Origin: Paenibacillus sp. FSL H7-0331
Lineage (GTDB): Bacteria; Bacillota; Bacilli; Paenibacillales; NBRC-103111
Assembly (NCBI RefSeq): GCF_001956045.1
Contig: NZ_MRTH01000047.1
Span: 1 to 57,682, forward strand
Direction: 5' to 3'
Length of the DNA: 57,682 nucleotides
Under the pieces are notes generated by a model. The model searched no databases, had not been told where the DNA came from, and saw nothing but the letters and a program-made list of their open reading frames with translations. The position numbers and the translations under genes are program-made. The number at the start of each line of letters is the position of its first letter. Positions within the stretch are counted from its first letter, which is position 1. Shown here piece after piece: positions 16,111 through 25,124 of the stretch.

Positions 16111-17130
16111 CTATTTCTTCAAGACGAATTTCTCTAAATCGGATAGCAGCGCATTAGCCGAAATGATACTACCGGATGAATTCCAAATATCGTCGTTTAC
16201 TTTAAACACGTTGCCTTTTTTGACCACATCCAAATTTTTCCATAATGGATCATTGGTCCATTCCTGCTCAACCGAGCTGGCTTCCTTCTTATCATTATCC
16301 CAAGTGTAATAGAACAAAATATCTCCTTCCATATCCGGAATCCGTTCCTTGTTGATATCGTCGGCGAATTTATCCTGATTCTGTACAGCCGGACGTTGGA
16401 AGCCAATTTTCTGCATCATGAACCCGGCGAACGTATCATTAAAATAAATCCGTGTCTTGCCCGGAATAAAACGGACCAGAGACACTTTCATCTTCAAGCT
16501 GTCGCCCGCTTTGGTCTTGAAGTCTGCAATACGTTGATCCAGCTTGCTAAGCAATTGATCGCCCTGATCCTTCTTGTTCAAGGCTTCGGCATATAATTTA
16601 AAATTTTTCTGCCAGTCTGCATTAATTTTCTCGGAAAATATAGTAGGAGCAATCGCTGACAGCTGAGCGTACACCTTCTCCTGACGAAGCTTGTTACCGA
16701 TAATCAGATCCGGTTTCAAGGTTGCGATCACTTCCAGGTTCGGCTGGTTCTCGTCACCAACAACAGTTACACCCTCTAAGTCCTTCTTAATATGATCATA
16801 GAAAGGAGTTCCCGACCATGATTTGACAGCTCCAACAGGCTTAATGCCTAAAGAAAGCAGCACTTCGGTTCCTTCATTCGTCAGAACGACGATCCTCGTT
16901 GGGTTGCCCGTAATCTTGGTTTCACCCATCGCATGCTTGACGGTGTACGATTCAGCAGGCTTAGGTGCCGGTGCCGGCGTCGCTGGCTGTGCGGCTCCAC
17001 CAGTTGAACCTTCTTTGCTAGCCGTCGGAGTCGTCTGGCCGCAGCCGGATAATACGAGCGCAGCACTTAGCAGACTGGCTACCAATAATGTCGATGGTTT
17101 CTTAAAGCGTTGTAAATTTGTAAAAAACAA
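16111..17130 (-). CDS. Iron-siderophore ABC transporter substrate-binding lipoprotein
   Basis: 339 residues. A signal peptide (LLVASLLSAALVLSGC) ends in a lipobox, so the mature protein is anchored to the outer face of the membrane by its Cys. A Pro/Ala-rich spacer follows, then a periplasmic-binding-protein 2 fold of the FhuD/FepB type (GETKITGNPTRIVVLTNEGTEVLLSLGIKPVGA, NLEVIATLKPDLIIGN). A Fur box (17153-17171) overlaps the promoter region, so iron represses it. No permease or ATPase gene is adjacent, so it must work with a transporter encoded elsewhere. The exact siderophore cannot be told from sequence. Confidence 0.93.
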   Translation of the reverse strand: MFFTNLQRFKKPSTLLVASLLSAALVLSGCGQTTPTASKEGSTGGAAQPATPAPAPKPAESYTVKHAMGETKITGNPTRIVVLTNEGTEVLLSLGIKPVGAVKSWSGTPFYDHIKKDLEGVTVVGDENQPNLEVIATLKPDLIIGNKLRQEKVYAQLSAIAPTIFSEKINADWQKNFKLYAEALNKKDQGDQLLSKLDQRIADFKTKAGDSLKMKVSLVRFIPGKTRIYFNDTFAGFMMQKIGFQRPAVQNQDKFADDINKERIPDMEGDILFYYTWDNDKKEASSVEQEWTNDPLWKNLDVVKKGNVFKVNDDIWNSSGSIISANALLSDLEKFVLKK

Positions 17131-17152
17131 TGAAGTTCTCCCCTTTATTTAT

Positions 17153-17171
17153 GATAATGACAATCATTATC
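17153..17171 (-). promoter_or_regulatory. Fur box
   Basis: GATAATGACAATCATTATC matches the 19-base Fur consensus (GATAATGATAATCATTATC) at 18 of 19 positions and is nearly palindromic. It lies about 20 bases upstream of the start of the siderophore-binding lipoprotein gene. Confidence 0.95.
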
Positions 17172-17261
17172 AAATGATACTTGGAATGATGGGGCAAGTC
17201 AATATCGCGGGTCTTCCAAATAGATAATTCTGCTTGAATTGTCACAAAGTGCACTTTAAGC

Positions 17262-17308
17262 AAAAAAAGACGCCAGACTGAACCCGTAAAGGTCAAGTTT
17301 CGCGTCTT
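17262..17308 (-). terminator. Rho-independent terminator after the first giant glycosidase gene
   Basis: On the minus strand GAAGACGC pairs with GCGTCTT across a partly paired inner stem and is followed by seven T. It ends the unit that includes the gene at 17379-21239. Confidence 0.8.
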
Positions 17309-17378
17309 CAGCTCTTATATGAGGATGGAATGAACATCAGTCCATAATCATTATCGATTCGTGCTTATAAACTTCACA

Positions 17379-20300
17379 TCATGATCTCGCTTCAAGCGCC
17401 GATACCCTGCGCTGTCCAGCAGGTATGGCTGTTGCCCTGTCAATCTCAGGGACAGTCTCTCCTGTGTGTCCATCCAGCTGGAGTGGCGAAACGGACGCAG
17501 TCGTAACGGACGTCGTATGATCTACCGTTATCGCAATGCTTCCGACAAAGGGACCGTACGATGCTTGAATGATCGCGCTCCCTGCTTTGATCGCCTTCAC
17601 TGTGCCATAAGTATCCACGGTTACGGTTGATGAATCGGATGAATTCCAAGCAGCTTTGCCAGATAAATCTACAAACCCGCTTGCTGTCAGTCCGTGAGCA
17701 CCCAAAGTCTGTGTTTGTCCCTCTGTCATACTCGTTTGAACTGCTTCAACAGCTATCCCATTCAACATCCACACTTTCCCATATTGCGCCGGATTTTTAT
17801 CACTGCCAATCCCACCGCTCCACTCAAGCCATCCAAGTCGGCCGCTGCCGTTATTGTCGTTGACCAGCACAGACAATCGAAGTGGACTTTTCGGATCATG
17901 TACATAAGGATACAATTCAGAAGAATTCACATGGATATAATAAACCGTTTCATTCGGGACCGTTTGATCTACCTTTAAAGACGCGTATTGTGCTACACTA
18001 TTGCCCGGTGTCCAATTTGTTGGCAAATTGCCGCCAACATAAGGCACCAATTGTTTATAAAGCACGGGTCCCTGTGGTGTCAAAGCTGCTTGAAATTCCA
18101 CCTGATCTCCCGTAAATCCCTGTCCAAACGTATCAATCGCGAACTGTACGCTGTCTCCTTTCCAGAAGCTGCCTAGTGGATTATCCTGAACAAATGTCCC
18201 ATCCTTCACACGAACGATAAGGTCTAGTCCGTTATCCGAATACCCCGCTGCAAACGAAACGTCAAAATCCTCCGGCTTCGTCGACTGGGCAGCTGCTTTA
18301 TAAGCCCAACTATCGGTAGTCCAAACAGTATTATCAGCGACTTCTAATGTGGTAGGATTGAACAGTTCTCCACTCGTACCCTTCGACTCAGGGACAACTA
18401 TATGATTCGTATTACGGTCGAAATCCGAGATCAAAAATGGCTCTGAGACTGGCAGTGCGGCTAGTACTGCGCTGTCTGCGTTACTTATCCAATATACCTT
18501 GCCAGGATGTAAGCTCAGTGTGCTATTGGCACTTTGCGTCTTGCCCTCCCAGTCCGTAACAAGGGTCTCACCAGTGAAAGCAGCAGCTAGACGCGTATCG
18601 ATTGGAGCTGCTGAGGATGCTTCAGACCACAAACCTACGAGCCGGTTTCCGTCATTGTCAAGTACAACTGCTTTTTGTCCGTTCCCAAGAACGTACTCCG
18701 CTTTATAAACGAGGGATTGGCCTGCAAGATCAAGAAAATGATGGGCTACTGACGCTGCGAGCCTTGGCTCCATCCGCGGTTTGGAACGGAATAAACCCGA
18801 TGCGTGCGTAACATTACCGGTACTCTTTGCATAAGATAAAGTTTCCATCTCCGATAAATTCAACATATGAAAAAAGGCAATTTTTTGTGTTCCCCATTTG
18901 AGCTGTGACAGGAAGTCAACGATCATGCGCTTGGCAACCTCAGATTCCGTTGGCACTGTGCCTGTTACCGAGTTCGAATTGACCAGAATCGCATGACTCT
19001 CCGAATCTACCCATGGCTTGGAGGGGATGCCGAACGTTTGATTTACACGTTCGAATTCGCGCGGATCGGGCTGGTAACCATGCAGCGCAAGCTTATCGAA
19101 ATAGGCTGCTCCTCCCAAACTGAGCAATTCTTTATAAAAAGACAAATAGTTACGCCCAGCGAGTCCGCCAATCCATACATCTGAATCCGGCTGCTCCGTT
19201 TTGATTGTCAGATACGCCGTTTTCAACAGCTCCACGAATCGTTCCGTCGTATCCAACCAAAACACACTCAACCCCGGCAAGTTTGGCTCATTCCATACTT
19301 CCCACGACTTAATCTGAGTATTGTACCGGGTAACAACGGCACGAACAAAATCTTCCCAGTCCTTCATATCCACAGGAGCATAAGCGGAATATGCCGGGAC
19401 ACTTATATTCGCCTGCGTTTGCTCCGGATGTGGAGATGCCCACTGCGGCGTGTATAACAGATTTCCAGTCAGATCGAAGCCGTAACTTGACAGCTTGTTG
19501 ATTTGGTCATCGAATTTCGACCAATCATAAACACCGCGTGATGGTTCAATCGCCCAGCTCGTATCGCGGAACTGCGTTCCCCATGGCACGGCATGGATTC
19601 GCGCAAAGCGAAATCCCACTAAATCAGCCAGTTTCATGGCATTCTCGCCTTCTGAAAGCTGGTAGCTAAAACCCATGACCGGCCATCTTTGCGATACTGG
19701 TTTAGTTGGACCCTGATTTACAACCAATGAATACCGCTCACGCGAAAACGTAGTAAGATCAGTCTGTGAGTACGTATATTTGACGGGCAGATCTGTTAAA
19801 TCGGTACTACCGTTCTGTTGATATGCAAAAGCAATTTCGTAATACCCCGGCTCCGAAGGCGTCCAGTTCCAGCCTTGATCGAGAAACGTCTGTCTCAACA
19901 CAGGCACTTGTACGATCAATTCATTATCAGAATTGTAAACGCTGCCAATTACAGTTTTGACCGAGCTCGGTACTGCTCCGGCGTTCAATTGATAAGCTAC
20001 GGTATCCCCCAAATTCCACCAGCTAGCAAATTTATTGGATTTCAGCGTAAAAACAACCGGTCCCAACGATTGGTTCGAAGCTTCCGCCAACACATCATCG
20101 TAATAAAGTTTACCGCTTGCTGGTATCGCAGTATCTACACGGGTGGTCGTCAAATTCAGCACAAGCGTGTTGGTACCCGCCGGAAATTGGCTGCGATCGA
20201 CGGTAAACGACACTTCCGTCCAATCCGCAAGCGACAACCTCTCCGTCTGATCCGTCGTGTAGGATCCTAAAAATGTCCCGTTGTTCTGGAAGGAAACCCA

Positions 20301-21239
20301 AAATCGCGGTTTATTTCCCGAATAATCTTGCGACGCCTTCAGCTTGGCAGTAATTCGAAACGATGTCATATTCGAAGGGAGCGTTATGGGACTCGACACC
20401 CATCCCGCGTATCCATTGCTGACACTGTCGATATACACCGAGTGCAAACCGCTGCTTTTTTCATTCTCTGTATAATTCGCTGCAGATATCGGTGGAGTGT
20501 TCGCTGTTCCGTTCCACCACCACGTCTTCCAATCTTTCGGACTGTATACACCGCTCGTTACAGTCAACGTTTCAAATCCCGGATTCGAGACCGGCAGCTG
20601 TTGTACAACCGGAATCGGTTCATCTGATGCTTCCACCATCACATCATCATAGTAAATTTTGCCGTTTGCTAATATCTCTGTATTCATGCTGGTTGTCGAT
20701 AAGTTCAGCACAAGTGTGTTGGTACCTTCAGGGAATTGGCTGCGATCGACGGTAAACGACACCTCCGTCCAATCCGCAAGTGACAACCCCTCCGTCTGAT
20801 CCGTTGTGTAGGATCCCAGAAACGTCCCGTTGTTCTGGAAGGAAACCCATAAACGCGGTTTATTTCCCGAATAATCTGGCGATGTTTTCAGTTTGGCAGT
20901 AATTCGAAACGATATCATGCTCGAAGGAAGCGTGATAGGATTCGATACCCATCCCGCGTATCCCGTGCTGACACTGTTGATAAATACGGAGCGCTGGCCG
21001 CTGCTTTTGTCATCCTCCGTATAACTCGCTGCCGATATCGACGGATTGTTTACGGGCCCGCTCCACCACCATGTCTTCCAATCTTTCGGACTGTAGATAC
21101 CGTTCGTTACAGTCAACGTTTCAAATCCAGGGTTCGAGACCGGCAACTGCTGTATAACCGCCGCATGAGCGGCATGTGCTCCAATGACCATAAGAAAGAA
21201 TAAACCCAAAGCACAAATAAATGTCTTATATTTCCCCAT
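17379..21239 (-). CDS. Secreted multidomain glycoside hydrolase (clan GH-A) with tandem CBMs
   Basis: About 1286 residues from ATG 21239, which has GAGGAGGG seven bases upstream. After a signal peptide (CALGLFFLMVIGAHAAHA) come two near-identical carbohydrate-binding modules (27-210, 211-390), an Ig-like region, and a clan GH-A TIM barrel (about 520-900). The barrel has EVWNEPN with candidate acid/base Glu651 and WVDSES with candidate nucleophile Glu747. A CBM9-like domain (about 950-1150) and a Big_2 domain (about 1160-1240) follow. No sortase signal or SLH domain is seen. The last 45 residues look unlike a domain end and may reflect a frameshift. It ends the operon with permeases and a binding lipoprotein. 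It probably releases oligosaccharides for them; the substrate is unknown. Confidence 0.88.
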   Translation of the reverse strand: MGKYKTFICALGLFFLMVIGAHAAHAAVIQQLPVSNPGFETLTVTNGIYSPKDWKTWWWSGPVNNPSISAASYTEDDKSSGQRSVFINSVSTGYAGWVSNPITLPSSMISFRITAKLKTSPDYSGNKPRLWVSFQNNGTFLGSYTTDQTEGLSLADWTEVSFTVDRSQFPEGTNTLVLNLSTTSMNTEILANGKIYYDDVMVEASDEPIPVVQQLPVSNPGFETLTVTSGVYSPKDWKTWWWNGTANTPPISAANYTENEKSSGLHSVYIDSVSNGYAGWVSSPITLPSNMTSFRITAKLKASQDYSGNKPRFWVSFQNNGTFLGSYTTDQTERLSLADWTEVSFTVDRSQFPAGTNTLVLNLTTTRVDTAIPASGKLYYDDVLAEASNQSLGPVVFTLKSNKFASWWNLGDTVAYQLNAGAVPSSVKTVIGSVYNSDNELIVQVPVLRQTFLDQGWNWTPSEPGYYEIAFAYQQNGSTDLTDLPVKYTYSQTDLTTFSRERYSLVVNQGPTKPVSQRWPVMGFSYQLSEGENAMKLADLVGFRFARIHAVPWGTQFRDTSWAIEPSRGVYDWSKFDDQINKLSSYGFDLTGNLLYTPQWASPHPEQTQANISVPAYSAYAPVDMKDWEDFVRAVVTRYNTQIKSWEVWNEPNLPGLSVFWLDTTERFVELLKTAYLTIKTEQPDSDVWIGGLAGRNYLSFYKELLSLGGAAYFDKLALHGYQPDPREFERVNQTFGIPSKPWVDSESHAILVNSNSVTGTVPTESEVAKRMIVDFLSQLKWGTQKIAFFHMLNLSEMETLSYAKSTGNVTHASGLFRSKPRMEPRLAASVAHHFLDLAGQSLVYKAEYVLGNGQKAVVLDNDGNRLVGLWSEASSAAPIDTRLAAAFTGETLVTDWEGKTQSANSTLSLHPGKVYWISNADSAVLAALPVSEPFLISDFDRNTNHIVVPESKGTSGELFNPTTLEVADNTVWTTDSWAYKAAAQSTKPEDFDVSFAAGYSDNGLDLIVRVKDGTFVQDNPLGSFWKGDSVQFAIDTFGQGFTGDQVEFQAALTPQGPVLYKQLVPYVGGNLPTNWTPGNSVAQYASLKVDQTVPNETVYYIHVNSSELYPYVHDPKSPLRLSVLVNDNNGSGRLGWLEWSGGIGSDKNPAQYGKVWMLNGIAVEAVQTSMTEGQTQTLGAHGLTASGFVDLSGKAAWNSSDSSTVTVDTYGTVKAIKAGSAIIQASYGPFVGSIAITVDHTTSVTTASVSPLQLDGHTGETVPEIDRATAIPAGQRRVSALEARS
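20070..21161 (-). repeat. Tandem duplicated carbohydrate-binding module
   Basis: Two consecutive in-frame copies of a unit of about 550 bases (21161-20610 and 20609-20070). Long DNA stretches are identical or nearly so, for example the parts encoding LPVSNPGFETLTVT, YSPKDWKTWWW and QNNGTFLGSYTTDQTE. The closeness indicates a recent internal duplication or ongoing gene conversion. Confidence 0.9.
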
Positions 21240-21332
21240 AAATAACCCTCCTCGTATTCCTGCAAGGATAAAGTACAGCTGAGGACCGCTGATTGGTATA
21301 GAGGCCCCCATCCTTTGTTAAATGTGTTCAGC

Positions 21333-22994
21333 TTATTTCTTCATTTGTGCTTGCTTGGCAACGGTTTCCCACAAATCTTTCATCATGAAACTGCTGTCTT
21401 TGCTGTTTTTATACCACCCGATTATGAAATCGTCCATTTGTTTGCCACCCGCTTTATCCCATTCGGTCAAAACGTCCTTGTAGGCTTGATCAGCAGAATA
21501 TTTATCCCCGCTTAAAACTGATTTCAACCACGTATCGGTAATTTGCTTTTTGGCCGTGTTAAATGACGTTTGCATATCCTTCGGGAAAGCTGGTATAAGT
21601 TCTTGTAGGGTAACGAAACGGTATTTTTTAGACGAATCTAGATATAAGGACTCGGCTTTGTTGAACATGTCCAGTCCGGCTTTTTGTTCTGGAATGTCAG
21701 TATTGTATTGATTTTCAAAAAACGAACACTTGCCGAGCAGCAAACGGGAATAGGATTGCGCATAGTCTCCTGCCCAGCTAACCTCAGTTTTGCTTTTATT
21801 CGGGTCAATATTTTGCGGACATCCGTTTACATCATTCTTATAGTGTGAGCCTTCCAATCCAAAAAGCAGGGTGGTTCCCGTCGAGACACGATCCATGAAG
21901 TCGATATATTTGATCGCTGCAACCGGGTCCTTTGTTTTTGCATTGATCGCCGTTGTCATTTGCACTGGACTTTGTACGTCCGGAATAAATTCACCTACTG
22001 GACTTTTTGGTAATGCTATAGGGATCACATCAGCATCTGGGACAGCCTTTTTCAAGGTTTGTATGTCGGTTACTGTCGAGTCGAACCAGCTTCCAACAAA
22101 AGTTGGGAAAATTCCCATCTTGCCATTTAAAAAGTCTTGTTTGGCCTTTGCCCCATTTTTGTCATTCACGAAGTCCTTATCGATTAGCCCCTCATCAAAC
22201 AAGCGTTTTTTAAACTCGGTCGCCAATTTCGCATTTTCAAATGCACGGCTAGGTTGATCGTTGACAAGACCATACAACTCAACAGGGTTCCCGAACATCA
22301 TATCGATCACATACTCGGAACGATAACTCATTGCCATTCCGTATGTGTCCTTCTTTCCGTTGCCGTCAGGGTCTTGCTCTGCAAATGCTTTTGCTACTTT
22401 ATACAAATCCTCGGTCGTTTTCGGAACGTCCAGATTCAATTTTTTCAACCAATCTGCGCGGATAAAGATCGCATAACTTGGAAATGATTCCAGCACCCGT
22501 CCAATTTTGTACATATTCCCGTCGGGACTGGTCGCTACTTTCTTCAATGCGGGGTAATCCTGAAGAACCTTCTTGTATTCCACACTGTTCTTCTCGATCA
22601 GATCGTTTAGAGGCATAAGCTGCTTCTGATCGATAAGCGGATTTATGATATTCGGATCAAACTCGTTAATAACGTCAGGCGCCAATCCCGAAGCAAACAG
22701 TACATTGAATTTTTGGGCAGCATCATTGCGCGGGATTGGTACATATTTCACATTCGCTGGACCGTTTTCATTAATAAACTTGGTCCAACGGTTATTTTCT
22801 AATGTTCCTTCTGCAGCGGGAATATTTCCGCGATCATACACTGATACGGATATATCCCCTTTCTTGGCTGGAGTTGTTGATGTTGTTGAAGCATCAGAGG
22901 AAATCGGTTGTTCTGTAGCTTTCGTACTGCATGCCGTTAGAACCATTAATATTGATAATGACATAGTAAGTGATGTCGCAAACCATTTTTTCAT
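21333..22994 (-). CDS. Extracellular solute-binding lipoprotein (LplA/LipO type), module 1
   Basis: 553 residues with a lipoprotein signal (SLSILMVLTAC) and a type 1 extracellular binding fold. Features include NRWTKFINENGPANVKYVPIPR, NVLFASGLAPDVINEFD and FAEQDPDGNGKKDTYGMAMSY, the last being the D-x-D-G-N-G-x-x-D calcium-loop motif common in this family. It binds an oligosaccharide for the permease pair upstream. It closely parallels the protein at 37036-38676 in length and motif order. The gene lies about 94 bases before the giant glycosidase gene in the same direction. Confidence 0.95.
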   Translation of the reverse strand: MKKWFATSLTMSLSILMVLTACSTKATEQPISSDASTTSTTPAKKGDISVSVYDRGNIPAAEGTLENNRWTKFINENGPANVKYVPIPRNDAAQKFNVLFASGLAPDVINEFDPNIINPLIDQKQLMPLNDLIEKNSVEYKKVLQDYPALKKVATSPDGNMYKIGRVLESFPSYAIFIRADWLKKLNLDVPKTTEDLYKVAKAFAEQDPDGNGKKDTYGMAMSYRSEYVIDMMFGNPVELYGLVNDQPSRAFENAKLATEFKKRLFDEGLIDKDFVNDKNGAKAKQDFLNGKMGIFPTFVGSWFDSTVTDIQTLKKAVPDADVIPIALPKSPVGEFIPDVQSPVQMTTAINAKTKDPVAAIKYIDFMDRVSTGTTLLFGLEGSHYKNDVNGCPQNIDPNKSKTEVSWAGDYAQSYSRLLLGKCSFFENQYNTDIPEQKAGLDMFNKAESLYLDSSKKYRFVTLQELIPAFPKDMQTSFNTAKKQITDTWLKSVLSGDKYSADQAYKDVLTEWDKAGGKQMDDFIIGWYKNSKDSSFMMKDLWETVAKQAQMKK

Positions 22995-23107
22995 GTTGGA
23001 TAAACCCCTTTTGAATTCGTTATTTGTTTGCTTAAGCTTAGCTTATCTAATCTTTGGGAACCACATTTCCCTATGTAACACCACCTCCCCATCGCCCTCA
23101 TGCTTTC

Positions 23108-23983
23108 TTATCCTTTCACAGAGCCGAGCATAACGCCTTTGACAAAGTATTTTTGCAAAAATGGATACACCACCAACATCGGGGTAATCATGACAATCAC
23201 GCCCGCAGCTTTAATGCCTTCCTCCACTACATGAACCTGATCGTCAGGCTGCACCATCATCGTTTGCTGCAGGACGCTCTGGCTTTGAATCATTTGCTGT
23301 ACAAGTACGGTTAAGTTGTGCTTATCGGTATCGTTGATGTAAATCAGCATACTCATAAAAATATTCCAGAACGCAACACCATAAAAAAGCGTTAATGTCG
23401 CGATAACAGGCATAGAAATGGGCAATACAACTTGAAGTAAAAGACGTACTTCACTGCAGCCATCCATTCGCGCCGCATCATCAATTTCAGACGGGATATT
23501 CTCGAAGTACGTGCGTAACAGCAGCATGTTATACGTACTTACTAAACCAGGTAACCAAAGAGCCCAATAGGAGTTAACCAGCCCCAAACTTTGGATAACC
23601 AGGAAAGTAGGAATAATGCCTCCCGAAAAGATCATCGTAAAGATCATTGAAAGTGTAAAGAAACGTCGTGCATAAAAGTTGGGACGCGATAAGGGATATG
23701 CGGCCATAATTGTGGTTAGCATACATAACGTAACACCTACGAACGTGATCACAACACTGTTGTTGAATGATTTGACGAGTGGTGTTCCCTTGATCAAAAC
23801 ATTAAACGTATCCCATGTGAAGTCGATGGGCCATAGATTTACTTTCCCGGTTTCGATGGCAGACGAACTGCTAATGGAAAGTGCAATCAAATGAAGAAGT
23901 GGAAACAAGCTTGAACAAGCAATTAAGGTTAAAACCAAATAGTTTATGGTGTAAAAGACTCTATCTCCATAGGATGCACGCAT
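23108..23983 (-). CDS. Carbohydrate ABC transporter permease (YtcP/MalG type), module 1
   Basis: 291 residues, six predicted transmembrane segments, with the EAA-type cytoplasmic loop EIDDAARMDGCSEVRLLLQVVLPISMPV that docks to the ATPase. The C terminus LQKYFVKGVMLGSVKG is typical of the YtcP/LplC family. It lies 15 bases after the partner permease at 23999-24919. No ATPase gene is present in the operon, so a shared MsmX-like ATPase must serve it. Confidence 0.95.
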   Translation of the reverse strand: MRASYGDRVFYTINYLVLTLIACSSLFPLLHLIALSISSSSAIETGKVNLWPIDFTWDTFNVLIKGTPLVKSFNNSVVITFVGVTLCMLTTIMAAYPLSRPNFYARRFFTLSMIFTMIFSGGIIPTFLVIQSLGLVNSYWALWLPGLVSTYNMLLLRTYFENIPSEIDDAARMDGCSEVRLLLQVVLPISMPVIATLTLFYGVAFWNIFMSMLIYINDTDKHNLTVLVQQMIQSQSVLQQTMMVQPDDQVHVVEEGIKAAGVIVMITPMLVVYPFLQKYFVKGVMLGSVKG

Positions 23984-23998
23984 CTCGATTCCTCCTTT

Positions 23999-24919
23999 CT
24001 AAAATAGACCCTTTTGAAAGCGACGGGCAATCCAATTGACAGAGAGCAGCAGAATTAAAGCAATCATAGATTCAAACATTCCCATTGCTGTAGTTAAGCT
24101 AAATTGAGCACCTTGCAGTCCAACGCGATAAATATACGTGCTGATTACATCCGAAACGTCGTTCACCGCAGCATTTTGTAAGACGTAAATGGGGTCAAAT
24201 CCGACTTCCATCACACGCCCCATAGAAAGAATAAAGAGCAAAATGATGGTCGGCGCAATTCCGGGAATCGTAATATGAATCATCTGTTTCCATTTATTAG
24301 CGCCATCCATGCTTGCTGACTCATACAGTGACGGGTCGATAGTCGTCATTGCCGCCAAATAGATGATCGCATTAAAGCCCATATCCTTCCATATCCCTGC
24401 ACCCACAAAGATCGTGATCCATGATTTGATATTATATAAGAATGGAAACGGTTCACCCTTAAAAAGGATAATCCAATGGTTTAACCAGCTTCCTTCGATT
24501 CCAAAAATACTAAAGACGATCCCACCGACAATAATCCATGAATAAAAGTAAGGTAGATAAACGAGCGTTTGAACGATCTTCTTGAACCACATTTTTCTCA
24601 CTTCATTCAAAAGAATAGCTAATAGGATCGGAAACGGAAATCCCACGAAAATATTCAGACTGCTAAGTAGAAGCGTGTTTCGGATAATTTTTAACGAATT
24701 TGTGTTATTGAAGAGCTTTTGAAAATTTTCTAATCCAACCCAAGGACTGTGAAACACCCCATCAAAAAAGTTATAATCCTTAAAAGCGATGATCAGTCCA
24801 ACCATTGGTGCGTATTTGAAGATTAAGTAAAATAAAATGACGGGTATGAACATAAGGAGAAGTGGAATATTCTCCCTTAATCTCTTTGTGTCGATTCCCC
24901 TTCGGTCTATTGCTTTCAT
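23999..24919 (-). CDS. Carbohydrate ABC transporter permease (LplB type), module 1
   Basis: 306 residues from ATG 24919, chosen because GAGGGAG lies four bases upstream; the frame stays open further. Six transmembrane segments begin with LLLMFIPVILFYLIFKYAPMVGLIIAFKDY, a hallmark of LplB permeases. The coupling loop reads ESASMDGANKWKQMIHITIPGIAPTIILL. It forms the channel with the permease at 23108 and precedes it by 15 bases. Confidence 0.95.
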   Translation of the reverse strand: MKAIDRRGIDTKRLRENIPLLLMFIPVILFYLIFKYAPMVGLIIAFKDYNFFDGVFHSPWVGLENFQKLFNNTNSLKIIRNTLLLSSLNIFVGFPFPILLAILLNEVRKMWFKKIVQTLVYLPYFYSWIIVGGIVFSIFGIEGSWLNHWIILFKGEPFPFLYNIKSWITIFVGAGIWKDMGFNAIIYLAAMTTIDPSLYESASMDGANKWKQMIHITIPGIAPTIILLFILSMGRVMEVGFDPIYVLQNAAVNDVSDVISTYIYRVGLQGAQFSLTTAMGMFESMIALILLLSVNWIARRFQKGLF

Positions 24920-25124
24920 GTAACTCCCTCTTTCTTTGTAGTAACCTGCGATCCAACTGTACAACTGAAAGGTGAGGTAAAACAATCGCTCATTTTCCCC
25001 CGATCAACAAAATTCTCAAATAAAAAAGAACCGTCATCCCTGGCTTTTTCTCCAGTGAATTTCGATTCTATGCCAAGCCAAATTATATTAATCAACAAAA
25101 AACACCAATCAACAAAGTTCTCCT

